NCBI RefSeq assembly: GCF_002237655.1
Contig: NZ_NOKT01000005.1
Location: 62,001-126,000 of the forward strand
DNA from: Streptomyces sp. XY006
GTDB lineage: Bacteria; Actinomycetota; Actinomycetes; Streptomycetales; Streptomycetaceae
Direction of reading: 5' to 3'
Length of the DNA stretch: 64,000 nt
Positions 51,641 through 60,818 of the stretch are shown one piece after another. The translations under genes were made by a program, and so were the position numbers. Each line of letters opens with the position of its first letter. The stretch's first letter is position 1. The notes below the pieces were generated by a model. That model was not told the DNA's origin. It ran no database searches and was given only the letters and a program-made list of their open reading frames with translations.

Positions 51641-52898
51641 GGCGCAGCCGCGTCACCGCCGGCGCGGCCGAGTGCGGCAGCAGCTCACCGGGGTCGTCCG
51701 GCAGCAGCACCTCGACCTCCGCGTCCTCGGCGAAGCGGTACGGCCGGTGCTCCAGGAACGCCCCCAGATACCGCCGTACCCGGGACATCTCGGCACGCAC
51801 CGTCACCGTACGGTCCGGGTCGCCGAACACGTCCGCCGCCAGGCCCGAGGCGCTGCGGCCCGAGCGGTGCACGGCCAGCAGGTACAGCAACTCCGCGTGC
51901 CGCGGGCTCAGTTCCCGGGTCCAGGAGCCCGCCGCGCCGGCCACCTCCACCGACCAGCGGCGCGCCTGTCTGAGGTCCAGCACGATCCGGGTCCTGCCGC
52001 GCGGCACCGGCTCGTCGGCCGCAGGCCGCAGCAGCCAGCCCCCGGCCAGCGGCTCCACCGCGCACAGCCCGAGCGCCGGCAGCCATCTCAGGCCGGCCGA
52101 CAGCGACTTCGGCAGGGCCACGCGCCGCGTGTACGGCATGCCGCTCACCGCGGCCGTCCAGCCGTCCGCGTCGACGGCCAGGGCGCGGCCGCCGAGCCGG
52201 GCCAGCACCGGCGCCGCCACCGCGCGCAGCCGCTCCAGCGACTCCAGGTGCATCTCCCGCAGCCGCGCCTCGGCGAGCCTGGCCACCGAGTCGACCCAGG
52301 AGAGCGTGGCCGGATGCATCGTCTCCAGCGGCCCGCTGACGTCCACCACGCCCAGCAGCCGCCCGTCCCGCGGATCCGTCAGCGGGGCGCCGGCGCACGT
52401 CCAGCCGGCCTGGGAGCGCACGAAGTGCTCGGAGGCGAAGACCTGTACGGGCCGGCGCACCACCGCCGGAGTGCCCAGACCGTTGGTGCCGACCACGCTT
52501 TCCCGCCAGTCCGCGCCCAGCTCGAAGCCGAGCACGTCCGCCCGGCGCAGCACCGGCGGGCTGCCCTCGCGCCACAGCACCCGGCCGTCCTCGTCGGCCA
52601 CGACCATGATGTGGTGGGCGACGTCCGCCGCGGCCAGCAGGCCCTGGCGCAGCACCGGCAGCACATGCCGCAGCGCCGACGACTCACGGCGCCGCTGCAC
52701 CTCCTCGCGGGAGAGCGGATCGGCCCGGACGTCACGCTCGGGATCGACGCCGCTGCGCAGCATGCGCTCCCAGGACTGCTCGATCACGGGGCGCGGCGGG
52801 ACGGGAGCGCGCCGCCCGGACAGCCGGGCGGAACGGACCTCGCTGAGGACCCGGGCCGCACGCGTGGTGTCCACAGCGGCCAGGTGCGTGACGTCCAT
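51621..52898 (-). CDS. GAF-domain transcriptional regulator with C-terminal winged helix
   Basis: The 425-residue protein resembles the sensory part of AcoR-type activators. The N-terminal VIEQSWERMLRSGVDPE segment is followed by a GAF domain (about 80-225, with VVADEDGRVLWREG, VVGTNGLGTPAV, GAPLTDPRDGRLLGVVDVSG). Instead of a sigma-54 ATPase it carries a winged-helix-like DNA-binding region near the C-terminus (LSPRHAELLYLLAVHRSGRS, VRAEMSRVRRYLGAFL). It probably senses a small molecule, often an alcohol or aldehyde in relatives. The acyl-CoA dehydrogenase gene lies immediately upstream in the same direction. ATG at 52898. Confidence 0.85.
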   Translation of the reverse strand: MDVTHLAAVDTTRAARVLSEVRSARLSGRRAPVPPRPVIEQSWERMLRSGVDPERDVRADPLSREEVQRRRESSALRHVLPVLRQGLLAAADVAHHIMVVADEDGRVLWREGSPPVLRRADVLGFELGADWRESVVGTNGLGTPAVVRRPVQVFASEHFVRSQAGWTCAGAPLTDPRDGRLLGVVDVSGPLETMHPATLSWVDSVARLAEARLREMHLESLERLRAVAAPVLARLGGRALAVDADGWTAAVSGMPYTRRVALPKSLSAGLRWLPALGLCAVEPLAGGWLLRPAADEPVPRGRTRIVLDLRQARRWSVEVAGAAGSWTRELSPRHAELLYLLAVHRSGRSASGLAADVFGDPDRTVTVRAEMSRVRRYLGAFLEHRPYRFAEDAEVEVLLPDDPGELLPHSAAPAVTRLRRPPVAP

Positions 52899-52995
52899 AC
52901 GCGTGCGCCCCCCGTAGTTGCCTTTTTGACCGTCTGTCTCATAGTGCCGTCTGCCCCGGGGGTGTGCGCACAGTCCGCACACAGTCACCAGCAAG

Positions 52996-53015
52996 TTGCA
53001 ACCCCCTGCAACCCT
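52996..53015. promoter_or_regulatory. 10-base direct repeat upstream of the GAF regulator
   Basis: TTGCAACCCC and CTGCAACCCT stand head to tail with a period of 10, one helical turn, about 100 bases before the regulator's start. This is a plausible activator-binding site. Confidence 0.35.
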
Positions 53016-53145
53016 GGTGGACGGCCCGGCCCTGACCGAAACTTGTGCCGCGCCGTCCCGAGCGGCGTTCAGTGGCTCGAACGGGCCAGTGCGGCGGGGG
53101 TGGTGCCGTGTCGGCGCAGCACCACCTCCGCTTCCCGCGGACGGG

Positions 53146-54792
53146 TCAGGACGCCGGGTCGTGCTCCGGCCGGGCCCGCTCCACCACCGCCGCCAGATCG
53201 AGCGTGTGCGGCAGCGTCCCGAAGGCGGCGCCCCCGTCACCGCCCAGCCGGGCCGCGCAGAAGGCGTCGGCGACCTGCGGCGGCGCGAAACGGACCAGCA
53301 GCGACCCCTGGAGCACCAGCGCGAGCCGCTCCGCCAGACGCCGCGCCCGGCCCTCCACGCCCTCCAGGTCGGCCAGTTCGGTCAGCAGGTTCTTGATCGC
53401 CGCGTCCAGCCGGTGATCGGCGCCGCGCGCCTGCCCGACCTCCCGCAGATAGGCGTCGAGCGCCCCCGGCTCCCGCCGCAGCGCCCGCAGCACGTCGAGC
53501 GCCTGGACGTTGCCCGCGCCCTCCCAGATCGAGTTCAGCGGCGACTCGCGCACCAGCCGCGGCATCCCGGACTCCTCGACGTAACCGTTGCCGCCCAGGC
53601 ACTCCGCCGCCTCCACCGCGACCGCGGGGCACCGCTTGGTCACCCAGTACTTGGCGGCCGGCACCGCGATCCGCAGCAGGGTCCGCTCCTGCTCGCCTCC
53701 GTCGTCGCAGGCCGCCGCGAGGCGCAGCGCCAGCGTGGTGGCCGCCTCGGACTCGATCGCCAGATCGGCGAGGACGTTGCGCATCAGCGGCTTGTCGACG
53801 AGCCTGCCGCCGAACGCCTCGCGGTGGGCGCAGTGGTGCACGGCCTGGGCCACCGCCTGCCGCATCAGCCCGGCGGAGCCGAGCACACAGTCCAGCCGGG
53901 TCGCCGCCACCATCTCGATGATGGTGCGCACCCCGCGTCCCTCCTCGCCCACCCGGCGCGCCCAGGTCCCCTCGAACTCGACCTCGGCCGAGGCGTTCGA
54001 CCGGTTGCCGAGCTTGTCCTTCAGACGCTGGATCCGGAACACGTTGCGCGAGCCGTCCGGCAGCACCCGCGGCACCAGGAAGCAGGTCAGCCCGTCCGGA
54101 GCCTGCGCCAGCACCAGGAAACCGTCGGACATGGGCGCCGAGCAGAACCACTTGTGCCCGGTCAGCTCGTAGGCGCCGTCCCGGCCGAGCGGCCGCGCGG
54201 AGGTGGTGTTCGCCCGGACGTCGCTGCCGCCCTGCTTCTCCGTCATGGCCATCCCGAACAAGGCCCCGGCCTTCTGGTGCGCGGGCCGCAGCTCACGGTC
54301 GTAGACCATGGACGTCAGCCGCGGCTCCCACTCGGCGGCCAGGTCCGGGTCCGCGCGCAGGGCGGGCACGGCCGCGTGCGTCATGGACAGCGGGCAGCCG
54401 TTGCCGGCCTCGACCTGCGTCCACACCACGAAGGCGGCGGCCCGCCGCAGATGCCCGGCGGGCCGGCCCCAGGCCGCCGTCAGACCGGCCGAGACACCCT
54501 TGCCGAGCAGCCGGTGCCAGGCCGGGTGGAACTCCACCTCGTCGATCCGGTGGCCGTACCGGTCGTGCGTGCGCAGCCGGGGCGGATTCTCGTTCGCCTG
54601 CGCGCCCCACTCCTGCACCTGGGCCGAGCCGGAGGTCCGCCCGAGCGCCGACAGCTCGCCGAGCACCTCCTCGCGCAGCTCCGGCTCCAGATGCCGTTCG
54701 ACCGCGGCGGCCAGGGCCCGGTCCGCGGAGAAGACGTCGTACCCGACCAGCGGCGGGACCTGGTTCGTCACGAGGTGCGTGCTGCCTGCCAT
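53146..54792 (-). CDS. AidB-like acyl-CoA dehydrogenase
   Basis: The 548-residue flavoprotein has the long form typical of AidB/isovaleryl-CoA dehydrogenase-like proteins: THLVTNQVPPLVGYDVF at the start, GMAMTEKQGGSDVRAN and GHKWFCSAPMSDGFL in the flavin region, ECLGGNGYVEESGMPRLVRE and PLNSIWEGAGNVQALDVLR near the catalytic centre. E. coli AidB is induced by alkylation damage and binds DNA. Whether that holds here is unknown. It is 247 bases upstream of the GAF regulator in the same direction. ATG at 54792. Confidence 0.92.
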   Translation of the reverse strand: MAGSTHLVTNQVPPLVGYDVFSADRALAAAVERHLEPELREEVLGELSALGRTSGSAQVQEWGAQANENPPRLRTHDRYGHRIDEVEFHPAWHRLLGKGVSAGLTAAWGRPAGHLRRAAAFVVWTQVEAGNGCPLSMTHAAVPALRADPDLAAEWEPRLTSMVYDRELRPAHQKAGALFGMAMTEKQGGSDVRANTTSARPLGRDGAYELTGHKWFCSAPMSDGFLVLAQAPDGLTCFLVPRVLPDGSRNVFRIQRLKDKLGNRSNASAEVEFEGTWARRVGEEGRGVRTIIEMVAATRLDCVLGSAGLMRQAVAQAVHHCAHREAFGGRLVDKPLMRNVLADLAIESEAATTLALRLAAACDDGGEQERTLLRIAVPAAKYWVTKRCPAVAVEAAECLGGNGYVEESGMPRLVRESPLNSIWEGAGNVQALDVLRALRREPGALDAYLREVGQARGADHRLDAAIKNLLTELADLEGVEGRARRLAERLALVLQGSLLVRFAPPQVADAFCAARLGGDGGAAFGTLPHTLDLAAVVERARPEHDPAS

Positions 54793-54902
54793 GGTGCGAA
54801 CGTACCCCGCGGTAGCACCTCGGTCACCAGCGGACCCGGCCCGGTGTGCGAAGACCCGGCCTGTGGGTGAGTGGGGCCGGGCACGGCGGATACCGTTAGG
54901 GG

Positions 54903-56054
54903 GTGCAGCCAGCAAGTGAAACCCCCGACACGCCCTCCGGGCGCCTCCACCGTGCGCGGGCCCTCTACCGGAACGTCTCCAAGCGCAAGACCGCCTGGCT
55001 GTTGCTCAAGGACACCGTCAACTCCTGCATCGAGTACCGCATCCTGGGGCTCGCGGCCGAAGCCGCCTTCTTCACGCTGCTGTCGGTGCCGCCGCTGCTG
55101 CTGAGCATGATCGGGCTGCTCGGCTACGTCGACGCCTGGACCGGCGCCGACACCATCGCGAGCCTGCGCAGCAACCTCCTGGAGGCCTCGCGCACGGTGC
55201 TGTCCGACCGCGGCGTGCGCGAGATCGCCGAGCCGATCCTGCACGACGTGATGAAGGGCGGCCGGGTCGACGTCATCTCCCTCGGCTTCCTGATCGCGCT
55301 GTGGTCGGGCTCCCGCGCGGTGAACGTGTTCATCGACACCATCACTGTGATGTACGGCCTCGACGGCGTCCGGGGCATCGTCAAGACCCGCCTGCTGGCC
55401 TTCCTGCTGTTCATCGTCGCCCTGCTGATCGGCTCGGTCGCGCTGCCGCTGATGGTGGCGGGCCCGGACGCGATGGTGGACATCCTGCCGTGGTCGACGA
55501 CGTTGGTGCAGGTCCTGTACTGGCCGGTGGTGATACTGCTGTCGATCGCGTTCCTCACCACGCTCTACCACGTGTCCGTGCCGGTGCGCTCCCCGTGGAT
55601 CGAGGACGTGCCCGGCGCGCTGGTCGCCCTCGGCATGTGGGTGCTGGGCAGCTTCCTGCTGCGGATCTACCTCCAGAACACCGTCGAGGGCGCCACCATC
55701 TACGGCTCGCTCGCCGCCGCCGTGGCCGTGCTGCTGTGGATCGGCGTGTCCGCCTTCGCCGTGCTCGTCGGGGCCGCGGTGAACGCCGCCATCGACCGGG
55801 TCTGGCCGGCCGCCGCGACGGCCGCCGCCCGTGAGGCCAACGAGCGGATGCGCCAGGCCCAGGTCGCCGAGTACGTGGCGCGCGCCGCCGCCCGGGGCGA
55901 GGCCGACCCGGACATGCCGTCCGAGTTCCCCGAGCGCTGGTCCCGCTTCCTGCCCCCGGAGGACGTCACGGCCCGGCTGCGCACGCAGGTGAGGTCCACC
56001 CACGGCAAGAACGGCCACGGCACCGGGGAGGGGCAGCCGCCCGCCGGGAAGTGA
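54903..56054 (+). CDS. YihY/BrkB-family membrane protein
   Basis: The 383-residue inner-membrane protein has six predicted membrane helices with family landmarks AAEAAFFTLLSVPPLLL, GFLIALWSGSRAVNVFIDTITVMYG and GSLAAAVAVLLWIGVSAFAVLVG. The hydrophilic C-terminal 90 residues are cytoplasmic and charged. The family was once called tRNA-processing RNase BN but is a membrane protein of unknown transport role. GTG at 54903 is supported by homology. Divergent from the AidB-like gene by 110 bases. Confidence 0.93.
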   Translation: MQPASETPDTPSGRLHRARALYRNVSKRKTAWLLLKDTVNSCIEYRILGLAAEAAFFTLLSVPPLLLSMIGLLGYVDAWTGADTIASLRSNLLEASRTVLSDRGVREIAEPILHDVMKGGRVDVISLGFLIALWSGSRAVNVFIDTITVMYGLDGVRGIVKTRLLAFLLFIVALLIGSVALPLMVAGPDAMVDILPWSTTLVQVLYWPVVILLSIAFLTTLYHVSVPVRSPWIEDVPGALVALGMWVLGSFLLRIYLQNTVEGATIYGSLAAAVAVLLWIGVSAFAVLVGAAVNAAIDRVWPAAATAAAREANERMRQAQVAEYVARAAARGEADPDMPSEFPERWSRFLPPEDVTARLRTQVRSTHGKNGHGTGEGQPPAGK

Positions 56055-56070
56055 CGGGCCGGCCGGGTCC

Positions 56071-56964
56071 TCAGGGCCGCCAGGTGCCGGCCGCCGCCTC
56101 CTCCCGCACGAAGTCCGAAAAGCTCCGGGGCGCCCGGCCCAGGACCTTCTCCACCCCGTCCGAGAGATGCGCGTTGCGGCCGTCGAGGAGGGTGTCGAAG
56201 ATCGAGGTCAGGGCGGCGGCCTCCCGCGGCGGCACCCCGAAGCCGGCCAGGGCCTTCCCGTAGTCCCGCGTCGAGACCGCCCGGTACGACAGCGGCCGTC
56301 CCGTCGCCGCGGCGATCTCCGCGACCGCCTCCCCGAAGGTCAGCAGCCGCCCGCCGGAGAGGGTCAGCGTCCGCCCGGTGTGGCGGTCGCCGGCCGTCAG
56401 CGCGGCCACCACCACGTCCGCGATGTCCCGGACGTCCAGGAACGGCTCACGTACCTCGCCGGCCGGGAACACCAGTTCGCCCCGCTGGCGCAGCTCCGCC
56501 ACCAGCGGGCCCTCACTGAAGTTCTGCGCGAACCACGCGGCCCGTACGACCGTCCAGTCCGCGCCCGAGGCGCGCAGCGCCTCCTCGGTGGGCAGGGCCT
56601 GGTCCTCGCCCCGCGCCGACAGCAGCACCAGCCGCCGCACCCCGAGCCCGACCGCTTCCCGCGCGAGCGCCCCGACCGCCTCGGCGGCACCCGGAGCGCC
56701 GACGTCCGAGGGGAGGGCGAGGTAGGCCGCGTCGGCGCCCCGCAGGGTGTCCGCCCAGGTCGAGTCGTCCCACCAGTCGAAACCGGTCGCCCGTGACGCC
56801 GCCCGCACGGTCAGTCCGGCGGCCTCGGCGGCCCGCGCCACGCGGCTGCCCGTACGGCCGGAGGCGCCGGTGACCACGAGCGTCGTCCCGCGCGTGTTCC
56901 TCGCGGTGTCGTGTGTCGTGTCCTGCGTCGTGTCCTGCGTCGTGTCGTGTGCCGTGTTCGTCAT
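56071..56964 (-). CDS. NmrA-like NAD(P)-binding protein
   Basis: The 297-residue Rossmann-fold protein has the nucleotide motif VVTGASGRTGSRVARAA at about 30-46, then a substrate domain with VVRAAWFAQNFSEGPL and EPFLDVRDIADVVVAAL. It belongs to the atypical short-chain dehydrogenase/NmrA group, which includes redox sensors and quinone reductases (QOR2-like). The N-terminus HDTTQDTTQDTTHDT is made by a 12-base DNA repeat and is probably disordered. Divergent from an AraC regulator that likely controls it. Confidence 0.9.
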   Translation of the reverse strand: MTNTAHDTTQDTTQDTTHDTARNTRGTTLVVTGASGRTGSRVARAAEAAGLTVRAASRATGFDWWDDSTWADTLRGADAAYLALPSDVGAPGAAEAVGALAREAVGLGVRRLVLLSARGEDQALPTEEALRASGADWTVVRAAWFAQNFSEGPLVAELRQRGELVFPAGEVREPFLDVRDIADVVVAALTAGDRHTGRTLTLSGGRLLTFGEAVAEIAAATGRPLSYRAVSTRDYGKALAGFGVPPREAAALTSIFDTLLDGRNAHLSDGVEKVLGRAPRSFSDFVREEAAAGTWRP

Positions 56965-57019
56965 GCCGTCGAGTCAACTGCCGTACGGCGGACGGAACCA
57001 TCGCTGAACGGCTCATTCC

Positions 57020-57048
57020 CATACGGCCGCGTCTACGCTGGCCGTATG
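57020..57048. promoter_or_regulatory. inverted repeat overlapping the AraC gene start
   Basis: CATACGGCC (57020-57028) and GGCCGTATG (57040-57048) are perfect inverted copies with an 11-base spacer. The last three bases are the AraC gene's ATG. A related CCGTACGG is found near 56979, close to the NmrA gene start. These are candidate AraC-type half-sites. Confidence 0.6.
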
Positions 57049-57981
57049 GACGCTCTCGCAGGCCTGCTCGAAGGCCCCCGGGCACGGGGTGCGTTCATGA
57101 TCAGGGCGTGCTTCGACCCGCCCTGGGCGGTGCGGGTGGAGGACCGGGCGCCGCTCACCGTGATGCTGGTCGTGCGCGGCGAGGCCTGGGTCCTGCCCGA
57201 CCGGGGCGAACGCACGCGGCTGCGCGCCGGCGACCTCGCCATCGCCCGCGGCCCCGACCCCTACACCTGCGCCGACGCCCCGGGCACGGCACCCCAGGCG
57301 CTGATCTTGCCCGGCCAGGAGTGCCGCCACCCCGACGGGCGGCCCCTCAACGGCTCGATGGACCTCGGCGTGCGTACCTGGGGCGACCGGCTCGACGGGG
57401 GCACCGTCCTGCTGATCGGCACGTATCCGATGCCGGGCGAGATCGGCGGGCGGCTGCTGGATGCCCTGCCGCCGCTGCTCACGCTGACGCCCGAGGTGTG
57501 GGACTGCCCGCTCACGCCGTACCTGTGCGCGGAGATCGTGCGGGACCAGCCCGGCCAGGAGATCGTCCTGGACCGGCTGCTGGACCTGCTGGTCATCGCC
57601 GCGCTGCGGGCGTGGTTCGCCCGGCCCGAGGCGGCGGCACCGGCCTGGTACCGGGCGCTGGCCGACCCCGTCGTCGGCGGGGTGCTGCGCCTGCTCCAGG
57701 ACGACCCCGCCCACCCCTGGACGGTCGGCGCGCTCGCGGCCAAGGCCGGGGTGTCCCGGGCCGCCCTCGCCCGCCGGTTCACCGGCCTGGTCGGCGAACC
57801 GCCGATGACGTACCTCACCGGCTGGCGCCTCGCGCTTGCCGCCGACCGTCTGCGCGACACCGACGACACCCTCGACGCGGTGGCCCGCAAGGTCGGGTAC
57901 GGCAGCGCGTTCGCCCTGTCCACGGCGTTCAAGCGGCTGTACGGGGTGAGCCCGGCGGAGTACCGGGGGCGGGTGGGGTAG
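57046..57981 (+). CDS. AraC-family transcriptional regulator with cupin N-domain
   Basis: The 311-residue protein has a cupin-type sensory domain (about 15-190, [33 protein letters not shown]) and a C-terminal double helix-turn-helix (about 215-305, [21 protein letters not shown] and [25 protein letters not shown]). It likely regulates the divergent NmrA-like gene and itself through the inverted repeat that overlaps its ATG. Such pairs commonly respond to reactive or redox-active compounds. Confidence 0.92.
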   Translation: MDALAGLLEGPRARGAFMIRACFDPPWAVRVEDRAPLTVMLVVRGEAWVLPDRGERTRLRAGDLAIARGPDPYTCADAPGTAPQALILPGQECRHPDGRPLNGSMDLGVRTWGDRLDGGTVLLIGTYPMPGEIGGRLLDALPPLLTLTPEVWDCPLTPYLCAEIVRDQPGQEIVLDRLLDLLVIAALRAWFARPEAAAPAWYRALADPVVGGVLRLLQDDPAHPWTVGALAAKAGVSRAALARRFTGLVGEPPMTYLTGWRLALAADRLRDTDDTLDAVARKVGYGSAFALSTAFKRLYGVSPAEYRGRVG

Positions 57982-58168
57982 GCCGGACACCTGGCTCCGG
58001 TCGGCCGTCTGCCGCGGTCGGTGCGGAGCGGGTGCCGAGCGCCGTGCGGGGTGCCGGTGGCGGGGTGTGTGCGGGTGTGTTGTGGCCGGTCGCGCAGTTC
58101 CCCGCGCCGCTTGGGGCGCGGTTCTCCGTGTCCCTGAGGGCGGCGCGCGGCGGCGTAGCCTGGTGGGC

Positions 58169-58858
58169 GTGTATGCGGAGCGGGTGTCGCGGCTCGCCGG
58201 GGCGGTCGTGTGGACCAATACCCCGGAGCCGTCCGGGGCGGGGCGGGTGCTGCCGGACGGGTGCATGGACCTGCTGTGGCACGACGGGCGGCTGCTGGTC
58301 GCCGGGCCGGACACCCGGGCCCACCTCACGGACGGCGAGGGCGGCCCCTGGGCCGGCATCCGTTTCCCGCCGGGCACGGCGCCCACGCTCCTCGGCGTCC
58401 CCGCGCACGAGCTGCGCGACCGCCGGGTCGAGCTGGCGGAGCTGTGGCCCGCCGCCGAGGTGCGACGGCTCACGGCCCGGGTGCGGGCGGCCCCCGACCC
58501 CGTGAGCGGTCTGGAGCAGCTGGCGCTGCGGCGGGCGGCCGAGACGGACCCGCCCGACCCGCTGCTGCGGCAGGTGGTCGCGGCTCTCGACGCGGGCCGC
58601 CCGGTCGCCGCCACCGCCGACGAACTCGGCGTCGGGGCACGCCGGTTGCACCGCCGCTCCTTGGCCGCCTTCGGCTACGGGCCCAAGACCCTGGCCCGCA
58701 TCCTGCGGCTGCGCCGCGCCCTCGCGCTGGCCCGGGCCGGCACGCCGTTCGCGGAGACGGCCGCCCGGGCCGGATACGCCGACCAGGCCCATCTGGCGCG
58801 CGAGGTGAGGGAGTTGGCCGGGCTGCCGCTGAGCGGTCTACTCGGCCGCGGCGCCTAG
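58169..58858 (+). CDS. AraC-family regulator, DUF6597-type
   Basis: The 229-residue protein begins with a short sensory domain ([39 protein letters not shown]) and ends with an AraC helix-turn-helix region (about 150-225, [19 protein letters not shown] and [23 protein letters not shown]). GTG at 58169 matches the usual start of homologues. A GTG at 58163 is equally possible. Its 3' end overlaps the convergent VOC-protein gene by 21 bases. Confidence 0.88.
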   Translation: MYAERVSRLAGAVVWTNTPEPSGAGRVLPDGCMDLLWHDGRLLVAGPDTRAHLTDGEGGPWAGIRFPPGTAPTLLGVPAHELRDRRVELAELWPAAEVRRLTARVRAAPDPVSGLEQLALRRAAETDPPDPLLRQVVAALDAGRPVAATADELGVGARRLHRRSLAAFGYGPKTLARILRLRRALALARAGTPFAETAARAGYADQAHLAREVRELAGLPLSGLLGRGA

Positions 58859-59242
58859 CGGGGCGAACAGGTCCACCCCGTTGCCGTCCGGGTCGAGCAC
58901 CACGGCGTACCGCTGCCCCCAGAAGGCGTCCCAGGGCTTGAGCTCCCCGTGGTACCCGGCGCCGGTCAGCTCCGCGTACAGCGCGTCCACCTCGTCCGGC
59001 CCGTCGCACCGCAGGGCCAGCGAGGTCCTGCCCCCGCCCGACGGGGGACGCCACCCGGGCAGGAAGGAGCGGACCGTCTCCTCGGTGTCGAGCATCAGCC
59101 GCAGCCCGCCGGGCAGCGGGGCCTCGGTGTGCGGCTGGTGCCCGGCGTCCTCGGGGAAGGCGAACCCCAGCCGGCGGTAGAAGGCGACGGAGGCGGCCAT
59201 GTCGGAGACGACGAGGCCGATGGCATCGAATCGTGCGGTCAT
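58838..59242 (-). CDS. VOC-family (glyoxalase/bleomycin-resistance fold) protein
   Basis: The 134-residue protein has two beta-alpha-beta-beta-beta modules: [22 protein letters not shown] at the start and a terminal [15 protein letters not shown]. Metal-binding positions are only partly conserved, so enzyme, sequestering and binding roles are all possible. ATG at 59242. It overlaps the AraC-type gene at its 3' end and diverges from the ThuA gene. Confidence 0.9.
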   Translation of the reverse strand: MTARFDAIGLVVSDMAASVAFYRRLGFAFPEDAGHQPHTEAPLPGGLRLMLDTEETVRSFLPGWRPPSGGGRTSLALRCDGPDEVDALYAELTGAGYHGELKPWDAFWGQRYAVVLDPDGNGVDLFAPLGAAAE

Positions 59243-59318
59243 GGGCCCACCGTAGGCAGGGCCGCGACGGCCGGTCTTGAAGGAAACGGACACCGGACGG
59301 CCGGTTAGGTTCGATGCC

Positions 59319-59972
59319 ATGGCTCCCCGACTGCTCGTCCACACGCGCACCACCGACTACCGGCACGACTCCATCCCGGCCGGGGTCGCCGCCCTGCGCG
59401 CCCTCGGCGCCTTCGAGGTGCACGCCACCGAGGACCCCGCCGCCCTGGAACGGCCCCTGGACGGCTACGCGGCCGTCGTCTTCCTCTCCACCAGCGGCGA
59501 CATCCTCACCCCGGCCGGCCGGGAGCGGCTCGCCGCGTACGTGGAGTCGGGCGGCGGCTTCGTCGGCGTGCACGCGGCGGCCTGCACGGAGTACGGCTGG
59601 CCGTACTACGGGGAACTGCTGGGCACGTGGTTCGACCGCCACCCCCGCCACCAGCCGGGCAGGGCCGTCGTCGAGGACCACGACCACCCGGCGACCCGGC
59701 ACCTGCCCGCCGTCTGGGAGTTCACCGACGAGTGGTACGACTTCCGCACCAACCCGCGCGGCACGGTCCGCGTCCTGGTCACCGCCGACGAGTCCTCCTA
59801 CGAGGGCGGCGGCATGGGCGAGGACCATCCCCTGGTCTGGTGCCGCGACCACGGCCGGGGCCGGGTCTTCTACACGGCCCTCGGCCACGCCGCGGAGGCC
59901 TACGACGACCCCGCCTTCCGGGCGCACCTGCTGGGCGGCATCTCCTGGGCGGCCGGACGGCCCCTGCCCTGA
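59319..59972 (+). CDS. ThuA-domain protein
   Basis: The 217-residue protein is a ThuA-like glutamine-amidotransferase-fold protein, with RLLVHTRTTDYRHDSIPAG, a segment GGGFVGVHAAACTEYGW, and GRVFYTALGHAAEAYDD. The family is linked to trehalose and other sugar utilisation, but its chemistry is not settled. It is cytoplasmic. ATG at 59319 is chosen by homology over an earlier in-frame ATG at 59277. Confidence 0.9.
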   Translation: MAPRLLVHTRTTDYRHDSIPAGVAALRALGAFEVHATEDPAALERPLDGYAAVVFLSTSGDILTPAGRERLAAYVESGGGFVGVHAAACTEYGWPYYGELLGTWFDRHPRHQPGRAVVEDHDHPATRHLPAVWEFTDEWYDFRTNPRGTVRVLVTADESSYEGGGMGEDHPLVWCRDHGRGRVFYTALGHAAEAYDDPAFRAHLLGGISWAAGRPLP

Positions 59973-60232
59973 GGGGCGTTCCGCACCTCCTGTGGCCGCC
60001 GGGACCTGCCCGGCGGACCCGCGTCCGTTCCCCCGTCCCACGCGCGTCCCCGGACGACCCGTCCCCGGGCGGGACGCCGCCGCCCGGCGCGTGAACCGTC
60101 CCTGGACGGTCCGTGGACGCCGGGAACGCTCGCCGCGGCCGGTGCCGGCCCATGAGGCTGTGCCGTGCCAGACGAGACGAGCCGCCCCAGGGGGAGACCC
60201 GCGGGGGACGGCGGTTCGGAAAGGACAACCGC

Positions 60233-60772
60233 ATGAGGATGCGCAATCGGGCCATGGCGATGGTGACGGCCGCACTGCTGGGGGCGGGCGGCACCGGCAT
60301 CGCCCTGGCACCCACCGCGAACGCCGCCCCCGCCTACTTCGGCATCGACGGCGGCGGCGTCGTCACCAACGACTGGGAGGACGAGGAGAACCTCGGCGTC
60401 GACGCGTACTCCAGGGGCAACGCCATCGCCCTGTGGGAGGCCGTCCTGTGGGCGGACGGCGCCCAGTGGGAGGACGACGAGGGGGAGTGGCGGCCCTTCA
60501 AGAAGAGCCAGATCGACGGCTCGTTCGGGCCGGAGACCGAGTCGGCCACGCAGTGGTGGCAGAGCCGGCACAACCTCCCCGAGACCGACGGCACCGTCGT
60601 CAGCGAGAGCTGGGACTTCGCCCAGACCCGGCTGCAGAGCCTGCCGGGCAACATCGTCCAGTACAAGGGCGACGCGCAGAAGGTCAACTTCAAGCGCGTG
60701 CGCGGCAAGTACCAGGTGAAGCTCAGGAACGTCGGGCCCTGGAAGAACGCGTACTACCGCAGCCTCGGCTGA
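60233..60772 (+). CDS. secreted protein with peptidoglycan-binding-like domain
   Basis: The 179-residue product has a signal peptide (MRMRNRAMAMV to ANA at about residue 31). The mature part contains IDGSFGPETESATQWWQSRH with NLPETDGTVVSESW, the pattern of a PGBD repeat (peptidoglycan-binding domain 1). It is rich in Trp, Asp and Glu and has no catalytic domain, so it may be a cell-wall-associated factor. ATG at 60233 follows GGAAAGGA. It ends at a strong hairpin shared with the convergent regulator. Confidence 0.85.
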   Translation: MRMRNRAMAMVTAALLGAGGTGIALAPTANAAPAYFGIDGGGVVTNDWEDEENLGVDAYSRGNAIALWEAVLWADGAQWEDDEGEWRPFKKSQIDGSFGPETESATQWWQSRHNLPETDGTVVSESWDFAQTRLQSLPGNIVQYKGDAQKVNFKRVRGKYQVKLRNVGPWKNAYYRSLG

Positions 60773-60781
60773 CCGGGCCTC

Positions 60782-60818
60782 GGGGCGCGGGTGACCCTCG
60801 CGGGGTCACCCGCGCCCC
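60782..60818. terminator. bidirectional hairpin between convergent genes
   Basis: A perfect 16-base-pair stem (left arm GGGGCGCGGGTGACCC at 60782-60797, right arm 60803-60818) has a 5-base loop. Its right arm overlaps the last codons of the XRE gene. Confidence 0.85.
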
